Positions 5,473 to 5,809 of a stretch of 5,809 bases of DNA are shown piece after piece; within the stretch, counting starts at the first letter, position 1; each line of letters opens with the position of its first letter. The stretch is from Aquitalea sp. (GTDB lineage Bacteria; Pseudomonadota; Gammaproteobacteria; Burkholderiales; Chromobacteriaceae): positions 1 through 5,809 of the forward strand of contig JAFANL010000030.1 of assembly GCA_019232735.1 (NCBI GenBank), in the 5' to 3' direction. The position numbers were made by a program, and so were the translations under genes. The notes beneath the pieces were generated by a model that saw only the letters and a list, made by a program, of their open reading frames with translations, made no database searches and had not been told where the DNA came from.

Positions 5473-5809
5473 TTACTGCTGGGTCTTCAGACCGAAGGAG
5501 TCGGCGGTTTCGCGCGCTACCTTGGATTCGTCTTCCAGCAGGGCCTTGATGGACAGGCGGATGCGGCCGCGGTCATCCATTTCGATGGCCTTGACCTTCA
5601 CAACCTGGCCTTCTTTCAGGTAGTCGGACACATTCTTGATGCGCTCGTTGGCGATCTGGGAAATGTGTACCAGACCATCCTTGCCCGGCAGGATGGAAAC
5701 GATGGCACCGACGTTGTTGTCGAGGATCTTCACTACGGTACCTTCGTAGATCTTGCCCACTTCAACTTCAACGGTGATTTCTTCGATACGCTTCTTGGCA
5801 GCCTCGGCG
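5473..5809 (-). CDS. pnp: Polynucleotide phosphorylase, C-terminal part (runs off right edge)
   Basis: Pnp is the trimeric phosphorolytic 3'-5' exoribonuclease of mRNA decay. The window holds its last 111 residues: the end of the KH domain (AEAAKKRIEEITVEVE) and the full S1 RNA-binding domain (VGKIYEGTVVKIL, then LPGKDGLVHISQIANERI, VSDYLKEGQVVKVKAIE, DDRGRIRLSIKALL), then a short tail ending in GLKTQQ. The frame is open to the right edge; the GTG at 5760 is an internal valine, not a start. The S1 loop reads ILDNNVGAIVSIL in place of the usual D-FGAFV, replacing both aromatic residues and adding about two residues. The tail after S1 is about 25 residues and lacks a long acidic RNase E-binding extension. 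Convergent with nnrS and sharing its terminator. KH-S1 order and the C-terminal position make Pnp far more likely than ribosomal S1. Confidence 0.95.
   Translation of the reverse strand, partial: AEAAKKRIEEITVEVEVGKIYEGTVVKILDNNVGAIVSILPGKDGLVHISQIANERIKNVSDYLKEGQVVKVKAIEMDDRGRIRLSIKALLEDESKVARETADSFGLKTQQ

Noticed and set aside
1..5809. Mobile element, CRISPR array, tRNA or prophage signals.
   Set aside because: I found no transposase, terminal repeats, regularly spaced repeats or tRNA-like folds. Gene content and codon use are uniform and housekeeping-like.

Overview
The window reads as ordinary chromosomal DNA of a GC-rich betaproteobacterium. The most likely group is Neisseriales (Chromobacteriaceae-like, e.g. 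Chromobacterium, Aquitalea or Vogesella). This rests on protein style, the arginine-catabolic gene order and the unusual S1 domain of the terminal Pnp fragment. It is inference from memory, not a database match.

Left two-thirds (1-3705, all minus strand): an arginine succinyltransferase (AST) operon in the Pseudomonas-type order aruC-aruF-aruG-aruD (argD/astC, astA-alpha, astA-beta, astD). It is transcribed right to left and runs off the left edge inside aruD. AruF and AruG are paralogous arginine N-succinyltransferase subunits that make N2-succinylarginine. AruC is the PLP aminotransferase acting on succinylornithine. AruD oxidises succinylglutamate semialdehyde. The succinylarginine dihydrolase (aruB) and succinylglutamate desuccinylase (aruE) steps are not in the window. 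The genes are tightly coupled: aruF and aruG are 11 nt apart, aruG and aruD overlap in an ATGA, and a strong hairpin sits in the single larger gap, between aruC and aruF.

Middle (3706-4172): a 467-bp divergent intergenic region. It holds the likely aru promoter with a tandem 21-bp-spaced motif resembling the Pseudomonas ArgR (AraC-family) site. It also holds a perfect TTGA-N6-TCAA palindrome of the FNR/DNR/NnrR type. The remaining roughly 300 bp has no convincing gene.

Right (4173-5384, plus strand): a complete nnrS, encoding a polytopic haem/copper membrane protein linked to nitric-oxide stress. A textbook bidirectional terminator (5422-5449) separates it from the convergent 3' end of pnp (polynucleotide phosphorylase, minus strand), which runs off the right edge.

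I do not see a novel system, mobile element, CRISPR array or RNA gene. The observations most worth checking are the two candidate operators, the AstA-like character of AruG beside a diverged AruF, the intercistronic hairpin and the altered RNA-binding loop of the Pnp S1 domain.
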